Shown here: piece after piece, positions 25,736 through 33,947 of the stretch
How positions within the stretch are numbered: the first letter of the stretch is position 1
Layout of the letters: the number at the start of each line of letters is the position of its first letter
From: Amycolatopsis balhimycina FH 1894
GTDB lineage: Bacteria > Actinomycetota > Actinomycetes > Mycobacteriales > Pseudonocardiaceae
Direction: 5' to 3'
DNA: 64,000 nt
Assembly (NCBI RefSeq): GCF_000384295.1
Contig: NZ_KB913037.1
Location: 6,511,533-6,575,532, forward strand
Translations under genes and position numbers: made by a program
The notes under the pieces: generated by a model
Seen by the model: the letters and a program-made list of their open reading frames with translations, nothing else
Databases searched by the model: none
Told to the model about the DNA's origin: nothing

Positions 25736-28198
25736 CTACTTCCCGCTGGTGAACAGGGCATTGACGTCCGAATCGGACAGTGCGCGGTCGTAGACGTGGA
25801 CCTGGTCGACCGCGCCGTTCAGGAAGTCCACCGGGCCGCCGCCGTACTTGCCGCGGCCGATCACCGTGTGCCCGGTCGACGCCTCGCCGAGGCAGACGCT
25901 CTTCGTCGCCGCCAACTGGCCGTCGACGTACAGCTTGAGCGTGCCCGACGCCGCGTCGCGGACGCCGACGAGGTGGTACCAGCGGTTCGGCTCAGGCGCG
26001 GCAGGCGCCAGGGCCCGCGTGCCCACGAAGCTGAACGCCAGCCGGTGGTCCGCGCCCGAGTACTGCAGGAAGAACGCACTGTTGCTGTCGCCGTCCTGGC
26101 TCACCACGGTCTGGAAGCCGTCACCGACGGCGTTGAACTTCACCCACGCCGCCGCGCTGTAGCTGCCTTCGGTGTTCAGCAGGGCGGCACCGGTGTCGGC
26201 GTACTGGCCCGAGCCGTTCACCGCCAGCGCCGAACCGCTCTTCCCGGCCGTCCAGGACGCGCCGCCGACGAGCGTCGCGTCGTGGTCGCCGACCGCGTCC
26301 GCGGCGACCGTGCCCGCGTTTTCGTCGAACGGGTACGCGGCGATGCCGTCGATCCCGGGTGTGCCCGCCGGAACCGAGGGCCCGGACACCGGGGTGCCGG
26401 TGGCGCCCTTGATCACCGCGAGGTTCGCCGCGCGGACCGCCGCGAAGTCCATCTTCTTCACCTGCCGGTCGTAGGTGAAGAAGCCGTTGACCTCCTTCTC
26501 GACGTCGGTGGTCTGCGTGTAGACCCCGGCCGAGACGCCGCACCGCTGGGCGACCAGCAGCAGGCGCTGCTGCAGCTCGCCGTAGCGCCGGGTCAGCGTC
26601 GCGCTGTCGGGTTCCATCTCGTAGGCGAAGCTGCCCGCCGCGTCGAACTCGTGCCCGGCGACCTTGAGGCCGAGGCCGCCGTACTCGCCGTCGACCGCCG
26701 CGCGCGGGCCGGTCTGCACCGGCGTGCCCGGCCCGGTGTAGCTGTGGTCGTCGTAGATGTCGCCGCGGCCGCTGTCCGGTTCGGAGCGGCAGCAGTTGAC
26801 GCCGGACTCGGCGTTCACCAGCCGTGTCGGGTCCCAGGCCTTGACCTGGTCGGCGATCCGGCCGACCTCGTAGTCGCCCCAGCCCTCGTTGAACGGCACC
26901 CACGTGACGATCGACGGGAAGCTGCGGTGCTGGTCGATCATCCGGTGCATCTCGGACTCGAAATTGACGCGCGAGGCCGCGGACGGTTCGACGTCGTCCT
27001 TCATCGCCGGCATGTCCTGCCACACCATCAGCCCGAGCTTGTCGGCGTAGTAGTACCAGCGGTCCGGCTCGACCTTGATGTGCTTGCGCACCATGTTGAA
27101 GCCGAGCGCCTTTTCCTGCTGGAGATCGAACTTCAGCGCCGCGTCGGTCGGCGCGGTGTAGATGCCGTCCGGCCAGAACCCCTGGTCCAGCGGGCCGACC
27201 TGCATGACGAACTTGCCGTTGAGCAGCATCCGCTGCTTGCCGTCGGCGGTCTTGCCGACGCTGATCGACCGGATACCGAAGTACGAGCCGACCTCGTCCC
27301 CTGTGGACAGCCGCACGCGCAGGTCGTAGAGGAACGGGTCGTCCGGCGACCACAGGTGCGGCCGGTCCACCTTGAGCTTCAACGGCTTGTTCGCGTCCCC
27401 GCTCACGCGGCCGACCGGGCGGCCGTGGTCGTAGGCGACGGCTTCGACGCGCTGCCGCACCGGGCCGCCGACCACGGCGTTCACCGTGACCGATCCACTC
27501 GCGACATCAGGCGTCACGTCCAAGCGGTCGATGTGCGCGGTGGCCACCGGTTCCAGCCAGACGGTCTGCCAGATGCCGGACGTCGGCGTGTAGAAGATGC
27601 CGTCGCCGGGCTGGCGCTGTTTGCCGATCGGCTGCCCGCCCTGGTCGTTCGGGTCGGCGACGCCGACGATCAGTTCCTGGTCGCGCGCGGTGGTCAAGGC
27701 GTCCGTGACGTCGACGGAGAAACTGTCGTAGCCGCCGGTGTGCCGCGAAACGGTCTTGCCGTTGACGATGATCGTCGCGTCGTAGTCGACGGCCTGGAAG
27801 TGCAGCAGGATCCGCTGCCCGCGCCAGTCGCGCGGCAGCTGGAACGTGCGGCGGTACCACATCTGCGTTTCGTGGCGCATGATCCCGGACAGCGCGGATT
27901 CGACCGGGTAGGGCACGAGAATGCGCTCTCCCAGCGAACGTCCGACCGGGGCCGCCTCGCCGGGCTTGGCCGAGGCGAACTCCCAGACGCCGTTGAGGTT
28001 CTGCCACTTGTCGCGGGTCAGCTGCGGTCTCGGGTAGTCCGGCAGCGCGTTGGCGGGGGAGACGTCGTTGGTCCACGGGGTGGACAGCGGCGGGGTGAGC
28101 CGCTGCCACTGTGGTGGGGACTCGGCGTTCGCGGCGGGGACCGCGAGGCCGGTGAAGACCAGCGCCAGTGCGGCGGCGAGGCGGGCGGGGCGGAACAT
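25736..28198 (-). CDS. Secreted GH2 exo-glycosidase with C-terminal LamG domain
   Basis: 820 residues. A signal peptide ends near residue 25 (ANA). The GH2 modules follow: a jelly-roll sugar-binding domain (about 60-225), an Ig-like domain and a TIM barrel with acid/base Glu438 in FNEGWGD and nucleophile Glu505 in DGEYGG. Residues about 650-820 are a LamG/concanavalin-like domain (SYSAAAWVKF, WYHLVGVRD, LKLYVDGQLAATK). The ribosome site AGGAGG precedes ATG 28198. It is the last gene of the ABC sugar operon, 26 bases after the second permease. Some GH2 enzymes of streptomycetes are exo-beta-D-galactofuranosidases; that substrate is inferred from the linked importer. Confidence 0.87.
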   Translation of the reverse strand: MFRPARLAAALALVFTGLAVPAANAESPPQWQRLTPPLSTPWTNDVSPANALPDYPRPQLTRDKWQNLNGVWEFASAKPGEAAPVGRSLGERILVPYPVESALSGIMRHETQMWYRRTFQLPRDWRGQRILLHFQAVDYDATIIVNGKTVSRHTGGYDSFSVDVTDALTTARDQELIVGVADPNDQGGQPIGKQRQPGDGIFYTPTSGIWQTVWLEPVATAHIDRLDVTPDVASGSVTVNAVVGGPVRQRVEAVAYDHGRPVGRVSGDANKPLKLKVDRPHLWSPDDPFLYDLRVRLSTGDEVGSYFGIRSISVGKTADGKQRMLLNGKFVMQVGPLDQGFWPDGIYTAPTDAALKFDLQQEKALGFNMVRKHIKVEPDRWYYYADKLGLMVWQDMPAMKDDVEPSAASRVNFESEMHRMIDQHRSFPSIVTWVPFNEGWGDYEVGRIADQVKAWDPTRLVNAESGVNCCRSEPDSGRGDIYDDHSYTGPGTPVQTGPRAAVDGEYGGLGLKVAGHEFDAAGSFAYEMEPDSATLTRRYGELQQRLLLVAQRCGVSAGVYTQTTDVEKEVNGFFTYDRQVKKMDFAAVRAANLAVIKGATGTPVSGPSVPAGTPGIDGIAAYPFDENAGTVAADAVGDHDATLVGGASWTAGKSGSALAVNGSGQYADTGAALLNTEGSYSAAAWVKFNAVGDGFQTVVSQDGDSNSAFFLQYSGADHRLAFSFVGTRALAPAAPEPNRWYHLVGVRDAASGTLKLYVDGQLAATKSVCLGEASTGHTVIGRGKYGGGPVDFLNGAVDQVHVYDRALSDSDVNALFTSGK

Positions 28199-28224
28199 CG
28201 TCGAACCTCCTGGTAGGGGACCGT

Positions 28225-29187
28225 TCAGCGGGTTCGGGAACGTGCCAGCAGGCGCTGGATCACCACGACGACAAGCAGGAAGGCCCCGCTCACCACCGTC
28301 TGGTAGCTGGAGTCGAGGGTGCCGATCTGGTTGATGACGTTCTGGATCAGCGTGCGCAGCAGCACGCCGACGAGGGTGCCGGCGATCGTCCCCGCGCCGC
28401 CGGTGAGCAGCGTGCCACCGATGACGACGACGGAGATCGCGTCGAGCTCGGTGCCGACGCCGATCACCGTGACACCGGACTGCAGGTACGCGGCGGTGAG
28501 GACGCCGGCGAACCCGGCGAGGGCGCCGCTCAGCGTGTAGAGCGTGATCTTGGTGCGCGCCACCGGAAGACCCATCAGCAACGCCGACTGTTCGGCGCCG
28601 CCGACGGCGAACACGGACTGGCCGAACCGGGTGCGGCGCAGGAGCAGCCCGCCGAGCGCGAACAGGATCAGCGTCAGGTACACCGGCACGCCGATGCCGA
28701 AGATCGTGCCCTGCCCGAGCCAGAGGAACGCCGAGCCAGGGTCCACTTTGTACGTCGTCGCACCTTCGGACGTCAGCGCGAGCAGGAGTCCCCTCGCGAA
28801 CAGCAGGGAGGCGAGGGTGACGATGAACGGCGCCATCCCGGTGCGCGCGATGAGCAGGCCGTTGACCAGCCCGATCAGCGAACACACGGCGAGCGGCAGG
28901 ACGATCGCGACGAGCAGCCCGTACTGCGCGCCGTACGCGGCGAAGACGCCGCCGAGCGCGTAGTTCGAGCCGACCGAGAGGTCGATGCCGCCGGAGATGA
29001 TCACGAACGTCATGCCGAGCGCGATGATCGCCAGGAAGGAACCCTGCAGCGCCAGGTCGCGCAGGTTGTCCACGGACCCGAAGCGCGGGAAGGCGAACCA
29101 CGCGGCGGCGATGCCGAGCACGAGGACGACGGCCGCGCCCTGCCGTTGCAGCACCCCGGCGAACGCGGCGTTCTGAGTGGTGGTCAT
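28225..29187 (-). CDS. Sugar ABC transporter permease (YjfF/RbsC type)
   Basis: 320 residues with eight to ten membrane helices and the conserved EAA-like loop of the ribose permease family (GMTFVIISGGIDLSVGSNYALGG; ISVVVIGGTLLTGGAGTIAGTLVG). It overlaps the upstream permease by ATGA. Two different permeases in one operon is the arrangement of the YtfT-YjfF galactofuranose importer of E. coli; this one holds the second, YjfF position. Its stop lies 26 bases before the GH2 gene. Confidence 0.9.
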   Translation of the reverse strand: MTTTQNAAFAGVLQRQGAAVVLVLGIAAAWFAFPRFGSVDNLRDLALQGSFLAIIALGMTFVIISGGIDLSVGSNYALGGVFAAYGAQYGLLVAIVLPLAVCSLIGLVNGLLIARTGMAPFIVTLASLLFARGLLLALTSEGATTYKVDPGSAFLWLGQGTIFGIGVPVYLTLILFALGGLLLRRTRFGQSVFAVGGAEQSALLMGLPVARTKITLYTLSGALAGFAGVLTAAYLQSGVTVIGVGTELDAISVVVIGGTLLTGGAGTIAGTLVGVLLRTLIQNVINQIGTLDSSYQTVVSGAFLLVVVVIQRLLARSRTR

Positions 29188-30134
29188 CGCTTGCTCCGCT
29201 CGCGGGCCACGTAGACCGCGGCGACGATGATGGCCGCTTGGACCATCTGCGCGGTCGAGTCCGGCAGGTTGTGCTTGATCAGGGTGGCGTGCACGAGCTG
29301 CATGAGCAGCGCGCCGAACACGGTGCCGAGCACGCGGACCCGGCCGCCGGTCAGCGGGGTGCCGCCGACGACGACCGCGGTGATCGCGGACAGTTCCATC
29401 AGCAGGCCGAGGTCGTTCGGGTCGCTGGCGCCCAGCCTCGACGTCGCCAGCACGCCGGCCACCGCGGCCAGGGCCCCGGAGATGACGTAGACGCCGACGA
29501 GCACGCGTTTCACCGGCAGCCCGGCCAGGGTGCTCGCCGCGCGGTTGCCGCCCACCGCGACCAGGTGCCGTCCGAACGTCGTGCGCTGTACGACCAGACC
29601 GGCCAGCACCGCGAGCACAGCCGCCACGATCACCATGATCGGCACGCCCAGGACGTCGCCGGTGCCCAGCGCCAGGAAGTCCTGGTTGTGCAGCTGGACG
29701 AGCTGGCCGTGGGCGATCACCAGGGCCAGCCCGCGGCCGCCGACGAGCAGGGCGAGGGTCGCGATGATCGGCTGGATGCCCAGGTAGGCCACGAGATATC
29801 CGCTGAACAGGCCGGAAACGATCCCGGCGATGACGGCGACGAGGATCGCCGTCAGCGGGCCCGCGCCGAGGTACAGCGGGATGAGCGCGGCGGCGATCGA
29901 CATCACCGAGCCGACCGACAGGTCGATGCCCTCGGTGCCGATCACCAGCGCCATGCCGAGTGCGACGATGCAGACGGGTGCCGCCTGCACCAGCTGCGTG
30001 CGGAAGTTGGCCGCGGACAGGAAGTTCTCGGTGAACACGACGTTGAACAGCAGCAGGACGACGACGGCCAGGTAGACGCCGTAGTCCTGCAGCCACGCGG
30101 TGACTTTCGCCCGCTCAAGGGTGGCGCTGGACAT
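29184..30134 (-). CDS. Sugar ABC transporter permease (YtfT type)
   Basis: 316 residues, the first permease of the pair, with the family landmarks GMALVIGTEGIDLSVGSVMSIAAAL and ITAVVVGGTPLTGGRVRVLGTVFG. The ATG at 30134 is chosen because GGAGG sits nine bases upstream; a GTG at 30143 directly abuts that site and is less likely. The start lies inside the end of the ATPase gene (20-base overlap), and the stop overlaps the second permease, so all subunits are translationally coupled. Confidence 0.9.
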   Translation of the reverse strand: MSSATLERAKVTAWLQDYGVYLAVVVLLLFNVVFTENFLSAANFRTQLVQAAPVCIVALGMALVIGTEGIDLSVGSVMSIAAALIPLYLGAGPLTAILVAVIAGIVSGLFSGYLVAYLGIQPIIATLALLVGGRGLALVIAHGQLVQLHNQDFLALGTGDVLGVPIMVIVAAVLAVLAGLVVQRTTFGRHLVAVGGNRAASTLAGLPVKRVLVGVYVISGALAAVAGVLATSRLGASDPNDLGLLMELSAITAVVVGGTPLTGGRVRVLGTVFGALLMQLVHATLIKHNLPDSTAQMVQAAIIVAAVYVARERSKR

Positions 30135-31671
30135 CGTTGTCACCCTCCGTCGCTATCGCCGCCAGGATGTTTTCCTCGGTGATACCTTCGCCGGTCAGCT
30201 CGCCGGCGACCGAGCCGTCGCGCAGGACGACCACGCGGTCGGAGCCGTCGATCAGCTCCTCCAGCTCGGACGAGATGAGCAGCACGCCGAGCCCTTCCTG
30301 GGCGAGTTCGTCGATCAGCGCCTGGACCTCGGCCTTGGCGCCGACGTCGATGCCGCGCGTCGGCTCGTCGAGCAGCAGGATCTTCGGGCCGGTGGCCAGC
30401 CAGCGAGCGAGGAGCACCTTCTGCTGATTGCCGCCGGACAGCTCCGACACCTTCTGCTCGGGGCTCGCGGCCTTGATCCGCAGGCGGTCCATGAAGGTCT
30501 TCACGATCCGGTCCTGCTTGGCCTTGCTGACCAGGCCGAACGGCGACAGTGCCGGCAGCGCGGCAAGCACGATGTTCTCGCGGACGGACAGGTTCGGGAT
30601 GATCCCGTCGGTCTTGCGGTCCTCGGCCAGCAACGCGATCCCGGCGCGCATGGCGGCCTTGATCTTGCCTTTTCGCAACGGTTTTCCCGCCAGCAGGACA
30701 GAACCACCAGCCAGGGGGAAGGCGCCGACGATGGCCCGCGCCGTCTCGCTGCGGCCGGAGCCGAGCAGTCCCGCCAGGCCGACGACCTCGCCGGGCCGGA
30801 TGCTCACCGAGACGTCGTGCAGCTTCCGCATCCCGGACAGGTTTTCGGCCTTGAGCAGCGGCTCGCGCTCGACGTCGTGTTCCTCGCCGAACGCCGTGAC
30901 GCCCTCTTCGCGGATCTGGCGGATCTCCCGGCCGAGCATCAGCGACACCAGTTCGATGCGCGGCAAGGACCTCAACGGTCCACTGTGGACGACTCGGCCG
31001 TCGCGCAGCACGGTGACGCTGTCGCACACCCGGTACAGCTCGTCCATCCGGTGGCTGACGTAGACGATCGCGATGCCTTCGGCGTGCAGCCGGTTCAGTA
31101 CCTCGAACAGCGTCTCGACCTCGCGGGGTTCGAGCGACGACGTCGGCTCGTCCATGATGACGACCTTCGCGTCGGTCGAGACCGCGCGGGCCAGCGCGAC
31201 CATCTGCTGCGCGCCGACGCCGAGCGTGTGCAGCGGGCGCTTGACATCGTTGTCGACGCCGTAGCCCTTGAGCAGCTCGCGGGCGTCGGCGTGCATCTTC
31301 GGCCAGTCCACGAGTCCCGTGCGCGTGCGCGGTTCGCGGCCGAGGAAGACGTTGCCGGCGATGCTCATCAGCGGGACGAGGTTGACCTCCTGGTAGATCG
31401 TGGAGATCCCGGCGCGCTGCGCGTCGATCGGCCGCTTGAACGTCACCGGCTCGCCGAGGTGGCGCACTTCGCCCTCGTCGGGCTGGTAGACGCCGGTGAG
31501 CACCTTGATCAGCGTGGACTTGCCGGCGCCGTTCTCGCCGACCAGCGCGTGCACCTCGCCCGGCCGCAGCGCGAAGCCGACGTCGTCGAGGGCGAGGGTG
31601 CCGGGGAACCGCTTGGTCACCCCGGTCACCTCGAGCACCGGTGCGGTCAGCACTTCGGTGGCTGCCGTCAT
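30115..31671 (-). CDS. Sugar ABC transporter ATP-binding protein, double cassette (YtfR/RbsA type)
   Basis: 518 residues with two ATP-binding cassettes. The first has Walker A GENGAGKST near residue 46 and Walker B VVIMDEPTSSL; the second has a degenerate Walker A (GLLGSGRSE) but a full signature LSGGNQQKVLLARWLA and Walker B LLLDEPTRGIDVGA. This asymmetry is normal for the RbsA/MglA group. It overlaps the binding-protein stop by ATGA and the permease start by 20 bases. It powers uptake by the two permeases. Confidence 0.92.
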   Translation of the reverse strand: MTAATEVLTAPVLEVTGVTKRFPGTLALDDVGFALRPGEVHALVGENGAGKSTLIKVLTGVYQPDEGEVRHLGEPVTFKRPIDAQRAGISTIYQEVNLVPLMSIAGNVFLGREPRTRTGLVDWPKMHADARELLKGYGVDNDVKRPLHTLGVGAQQMVALARAVSTDAKVVIMDEPTSSLEPREVETLFEVLNRLHAEGIAIVYVSHRMDELYRVCDSVTVLRDGRVVHSGPLRSLPRIELVSLMLGREIRQIREEGVTAFGEEHDVEREPLLKAENLSGMRKLHDVSVSIRPGEVVGLAGLLGSGRSETARAIVGAFPLAGGSVLLAGKPLRKGKIKAAMRAGIALLAEDRKTDGIIPNLSVRENIVLAALPALSPFGLVSKAKQDRIVKTFMDRLRIKAASPEQKVSELSGGNQQKVLLARWLATGPKILLLDEPTRGIDVGAKAEVQALIDELAQEGLGVLLISSELEELIDGSDRVVVLRDGSVAGELTGEGITEENILAAIATEGDNDVQRHP

Positions 31672-32750
31672 TTGTACGAGTTCCCGACCTTCTGGGCCGC
31701 GTTGGTCTCGTCGTACTGGTCGTCGGTGATGACGATGCTCGCCGGGATCGGCTCGCCGTTCTCGAACTTCTGCAGCGTCTGGAAGGCCAGCGGGCCGAAG
31801 CGCGGGTTGGACTCGATCACGGCGTTGTAGCTGCCGTCGACGATCAGCTGCACGGCGTTGCGGGTGCCGTCGATCGAGACGACCTTGACGTCCTTGCCCG
31901 GCGACTTGCCTGCGGTCTTCAGCGCGTTGACCGCGCCGATGCCCATCTCATCGTTTTCGGCGTACACGGCGGTGATGTCCGGGTGGCTCTGGACGAGCTG
32001 CTCCATCACGGACTGGCCCTTGGAGCGGTCGAACTCACCGGTCTGCTCGGCGACCACCGAAAGACCCGGCGTCTTCGCCAGCTCGTCCTTGAAGCCCTGG
32101 GTGCGGTCGGTCGTCACGTTGTTGCCGGACGAGCCGAGCAGGATCACGACCTTGCCGGTGCCGCCGGTCGCCTTCGCCATGGCCTGCGCCGCGCGTTTGC
32201 CCTGCTCGACGAAGTTCGAGCCGATGAAGGTCAGGTAGTCGCCGCACGGCTGGGACGTCACCTTGCGGTCGACGGTGACGACCGGGACCTTCTTGGCCTT
32301 CGCCGCGTCGAGCGCGGGCTGGAGGCCGTCGGAGTTCAGCGGCGCGACGACGAGCAGCTGGGCGCCGCGGTCGAGCAGCGACTTGATGTCGCTGATCTGG
32401 CGGTTGAGGTCGCTCTGGGCGTTGGTGACGAGCAGCTTGCCGATGCCCAGCTTCGCGGCCTCGTCGCGAATGGACTGCGTCTCGGCGATCCGGAACGGGT
32501 TGGCCTCCTTTTCGGACTGGGAGAAACCGACCACCGCGGTCTTGAGGTCGACCTTGGGGTAACCGGTCTTGGCGAGCGTGCAGCCGTCGGCGGCCGGCGC
32601 GGCGGACTGGGCACTCGCGGCCGGCCCACCCCCACTCGACGGCGCCGCGGGTGTTTCTTCCCTGCTCGTGCAGGAGGTGAGGGTCAGCGCGGCGGCGGCC
32701 GCGGTGGCTGCGGTGGCCAGGACCAGCCGGGGACGGGAGGACAAGAGCAC
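31668..32750 (-). CDS. YtfQ-like sugar-binding lipoprotein
   Basis: 360 residues. A lipoprotein signal ends in LTSC (lipobox LTLTSC); a Ser/Ala/Pro linker follows and then a type 1 periplasmic binding fold. Sequence phrases track E. coli YtfQ closely as I remember it: AVVGFSQSEKEANPFRIAE, FDRSKGQSVMEQLVQ, VYAENDEMGIGAVNALKTAG and GKDVKVVSIDGTRNA. YtfQ binds galactofuranose. The GTG at 32750 is preferred because AGGAG ends five bases before it; longer reads would place 31 odd residues ahead of the signal peptide. It is the first gene of the operon and faces the LacI gene. Confidence 0.88.
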   Translation of the reverse strand: MLLSSRPRLVLATAATAAAAALTLTSCTSREETPAAPSSGGGPAASAQSAAPAADGCTLAKTGYPKVDLKTAVVGFSQSEKEANPFRIAETQSIRDEAAKLGIGKLLVTNAQSDLNRQISDIKSLLDRGAQLLVVAPLNSDGLQPALDAAKAKKVPVVTVDRKVTSQPCGDYLTFIGSNFVEQGKRAAQAMAKATGGTGKVVILLGSSGNNVTTDRTQGFKDELAKTPGLSVVAEQTGEFDRSKGQSVMEQLVQSHPDITAVYAENDEMGIGAVNALKTAGKSPGKDVKVVSIDGTRNAVQLIVDGSYNAVIESNPRFGPLAFQTLQKFENGEPIPASIVITDDQYDETNAAQKVGNSYK

Positions 32751-32783
32751 GGCGACTCCTCGGGCAGCTTCGTTGGGCCCACT

Positions 32784-32812
32784 CTCCGGAGTGATACGCC
32801 TCACTCCGGGAG
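32784..32812. promoter_or_regulatory. Inverted repeat in the leader of the sugar operon
   Basis: CTCCGGAGTGA (32784-32794) and TCACTCCGGGAG (32801-32812) are reverse complements apart from one extra G, with TACGCC between. It lies between the likely promoter and the GTG of the binding-protein gene. It may be a second regulator site or an mRNA hairpin. Confidence 0.45.
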
Positions 32813-32826
32813 TCTTGAGGTACTTT

Positions 32827-32851
32827 TTACATCGTTGGAACAACGTTGTAA
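32827..32851. promoter_or_regulatory. LacI-type operator between divergent genes
   Basis: A 25-bp palindrome has arms TTACATCGTTG and CAACGTTGTAA around GAA; a single position breaks the symmetry. It lies 51 bases upstream of the LacI gene and 76 upstream of the binding-protein gene, so one regulator bound here could repress both directions. The site type and position fit autoregulation by the adjacent LacI protein. Confidence 0.72.
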
Positions 32852-32902
32852 ACCGGCAGCCGCTCGCTACACTTCGTGCTCACTCTCTGAAGGGACCCGC
32901 TC

Positions 32903-33910
32903 GTGACCGTGACGCTCAAGGACGTCGCCATGCTCGCCGGAGTGTCGGTGAAGACGGTGTCGAACGTCGTGAACGGCTACGCCTTCGTCAAGCCGGAGAA
33001 CCGCCGGCGCGTCGAGGAAGCCCTGGCGGCGACCGGGTACCGGCCGAACATCGGCGCCCGCAACCTCCGCCGCGGCCGCACCGGGTTCCTCGCGCTGATG
33101 GTGCCGGAATTGTCGATCCCGTACTTCGGCGAGCTGGCGGGGCTGGTCATCACGGCGGCGCAGAAGCGCGGGTGGAGCGTCCTGATCGAACAGACGCAAG
33201 GGACACGGGAGCGGGAGCGGGAGACGCTGTCGTCCTTGGGGCCCCACCTGGTCGACGGTGCCCTGGTGCACCCCGAGGCGCTGGAGGCGGCGGACTTCCC
33301 GTCGGATCCGGGCGGGATCCCGCTGGTCATGCTGGGCGAGCACGCGGTGGACGTGCCCTTCGATCACGTGGCGATCGACAACGTCCTGGCCGCCCGGACG
33401 GCGGTGTCCCACCTGGCTTCGCTGGGCCGCACGCGGATCGCGGCGATCGGCCGCAACCCGGCGCGCGGGACGTCGTCCCAGCGGCTGGCCGGTTATCGTT
33501 CGGCGCTGTCGGAGGCGGGTTTGTCCTATTCGGACGCTTTGGTGGCCCCGGCGGAGAAGTGGCACCGGTCGGTCGGGGCGGCGGCGATGAAGTCGTTGCT
33601 GGCCCTGGACTCGCCGCCCGACGGAGTGTTCTGCTTCAACGACCTCCTGGCCGTCGGCGCGTTGCGGGCGGTGGCCGAGCTGGGCCTGCGAGTCCCGGAC
33701 GACGTGGCGATCGTGGGTTTCGACAACAACGAAGAGAGCGCATTCTCGCTGCCGTCGCTGACGACGATCGCGCCGGACAAGACGGCGCTGGCGGAGGCGG
33801 CGGTCGACCTCGTGCACCGGCGGATCACCGGAGACACGACGTCCCCGCCGCAGGACATCCAGACCCCGTTCGCTCTGGAGATCCGCGAAAGCACCCGCGG
33901 CGGCCGCTGA
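32903..33910 (+). CDS. LacI-family transcriptional regulator of the sugar operon
   Basis: 335 residues. The helix-turn-helix is VTLKDVAMLAGVSVKTVSNVVNGYAFVKPENRRRVEEAL, with the hinge helix near residue 55. The ligand domain is a periplasmic-binding-like fold with GIPLVMLGEHAVDVPFDHVAIDN and CFNDLLAVGALRAVAELGLRVPDDVAIVGFDNN. It is transcribed away from the YtfQ-like operon across a 152-base gap that holds a LacI-type palindrome, so it probably represses that operon until a galactofuranose-like sugar binds. Start is GTG at 32903 after GAAGGGA. Confidence 0.93.
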   Translation: MTVTLKDVAMLAGVSVKTVSNVVNGYAFVKPENRRRVEEALAATGYRPNIGARNLRRGRTGFLALMVPELSIPYFGELAGLVITAAQKRGWSVLIEQTQGTRERERETLSSLGPHLVDGALVHPEALEAADFPSDPGGIPLVMLGEHAVDVPFDHVAIDNVLAARTAVSHLASLGRTRIAAIGRNPARGTSSQRLAGYRSALSEAGLSYSDALVAPAEKWHRSVGAAAMKSLLALDSPPDGVFCFNDLLAVGALRAVAELGLRVPDDVAIVGFDNNEESAFSLPSLTTIAPDKTALAEAAVDLVHRRITGDTTSPPQDIQTPFALEIRESTRGGR

Positions 33911-33920
33911 GACCCCAACG

Positions 33921-33939
33921 CCCCAATGCCACATTGGGG
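33921..33939. terminator. Hairpin between convergent genes
   Basis: CCCCAATG and CATTGGGG pair around CCA, between the convergent LacI and AAA ATPase genes (stops 38 bases apart). No T-run follows, but GC hairpins alone often end transcripts in actinomycetes. Confidence 0.6.
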
Positions 33940-33947
33940 TGCTTTGG

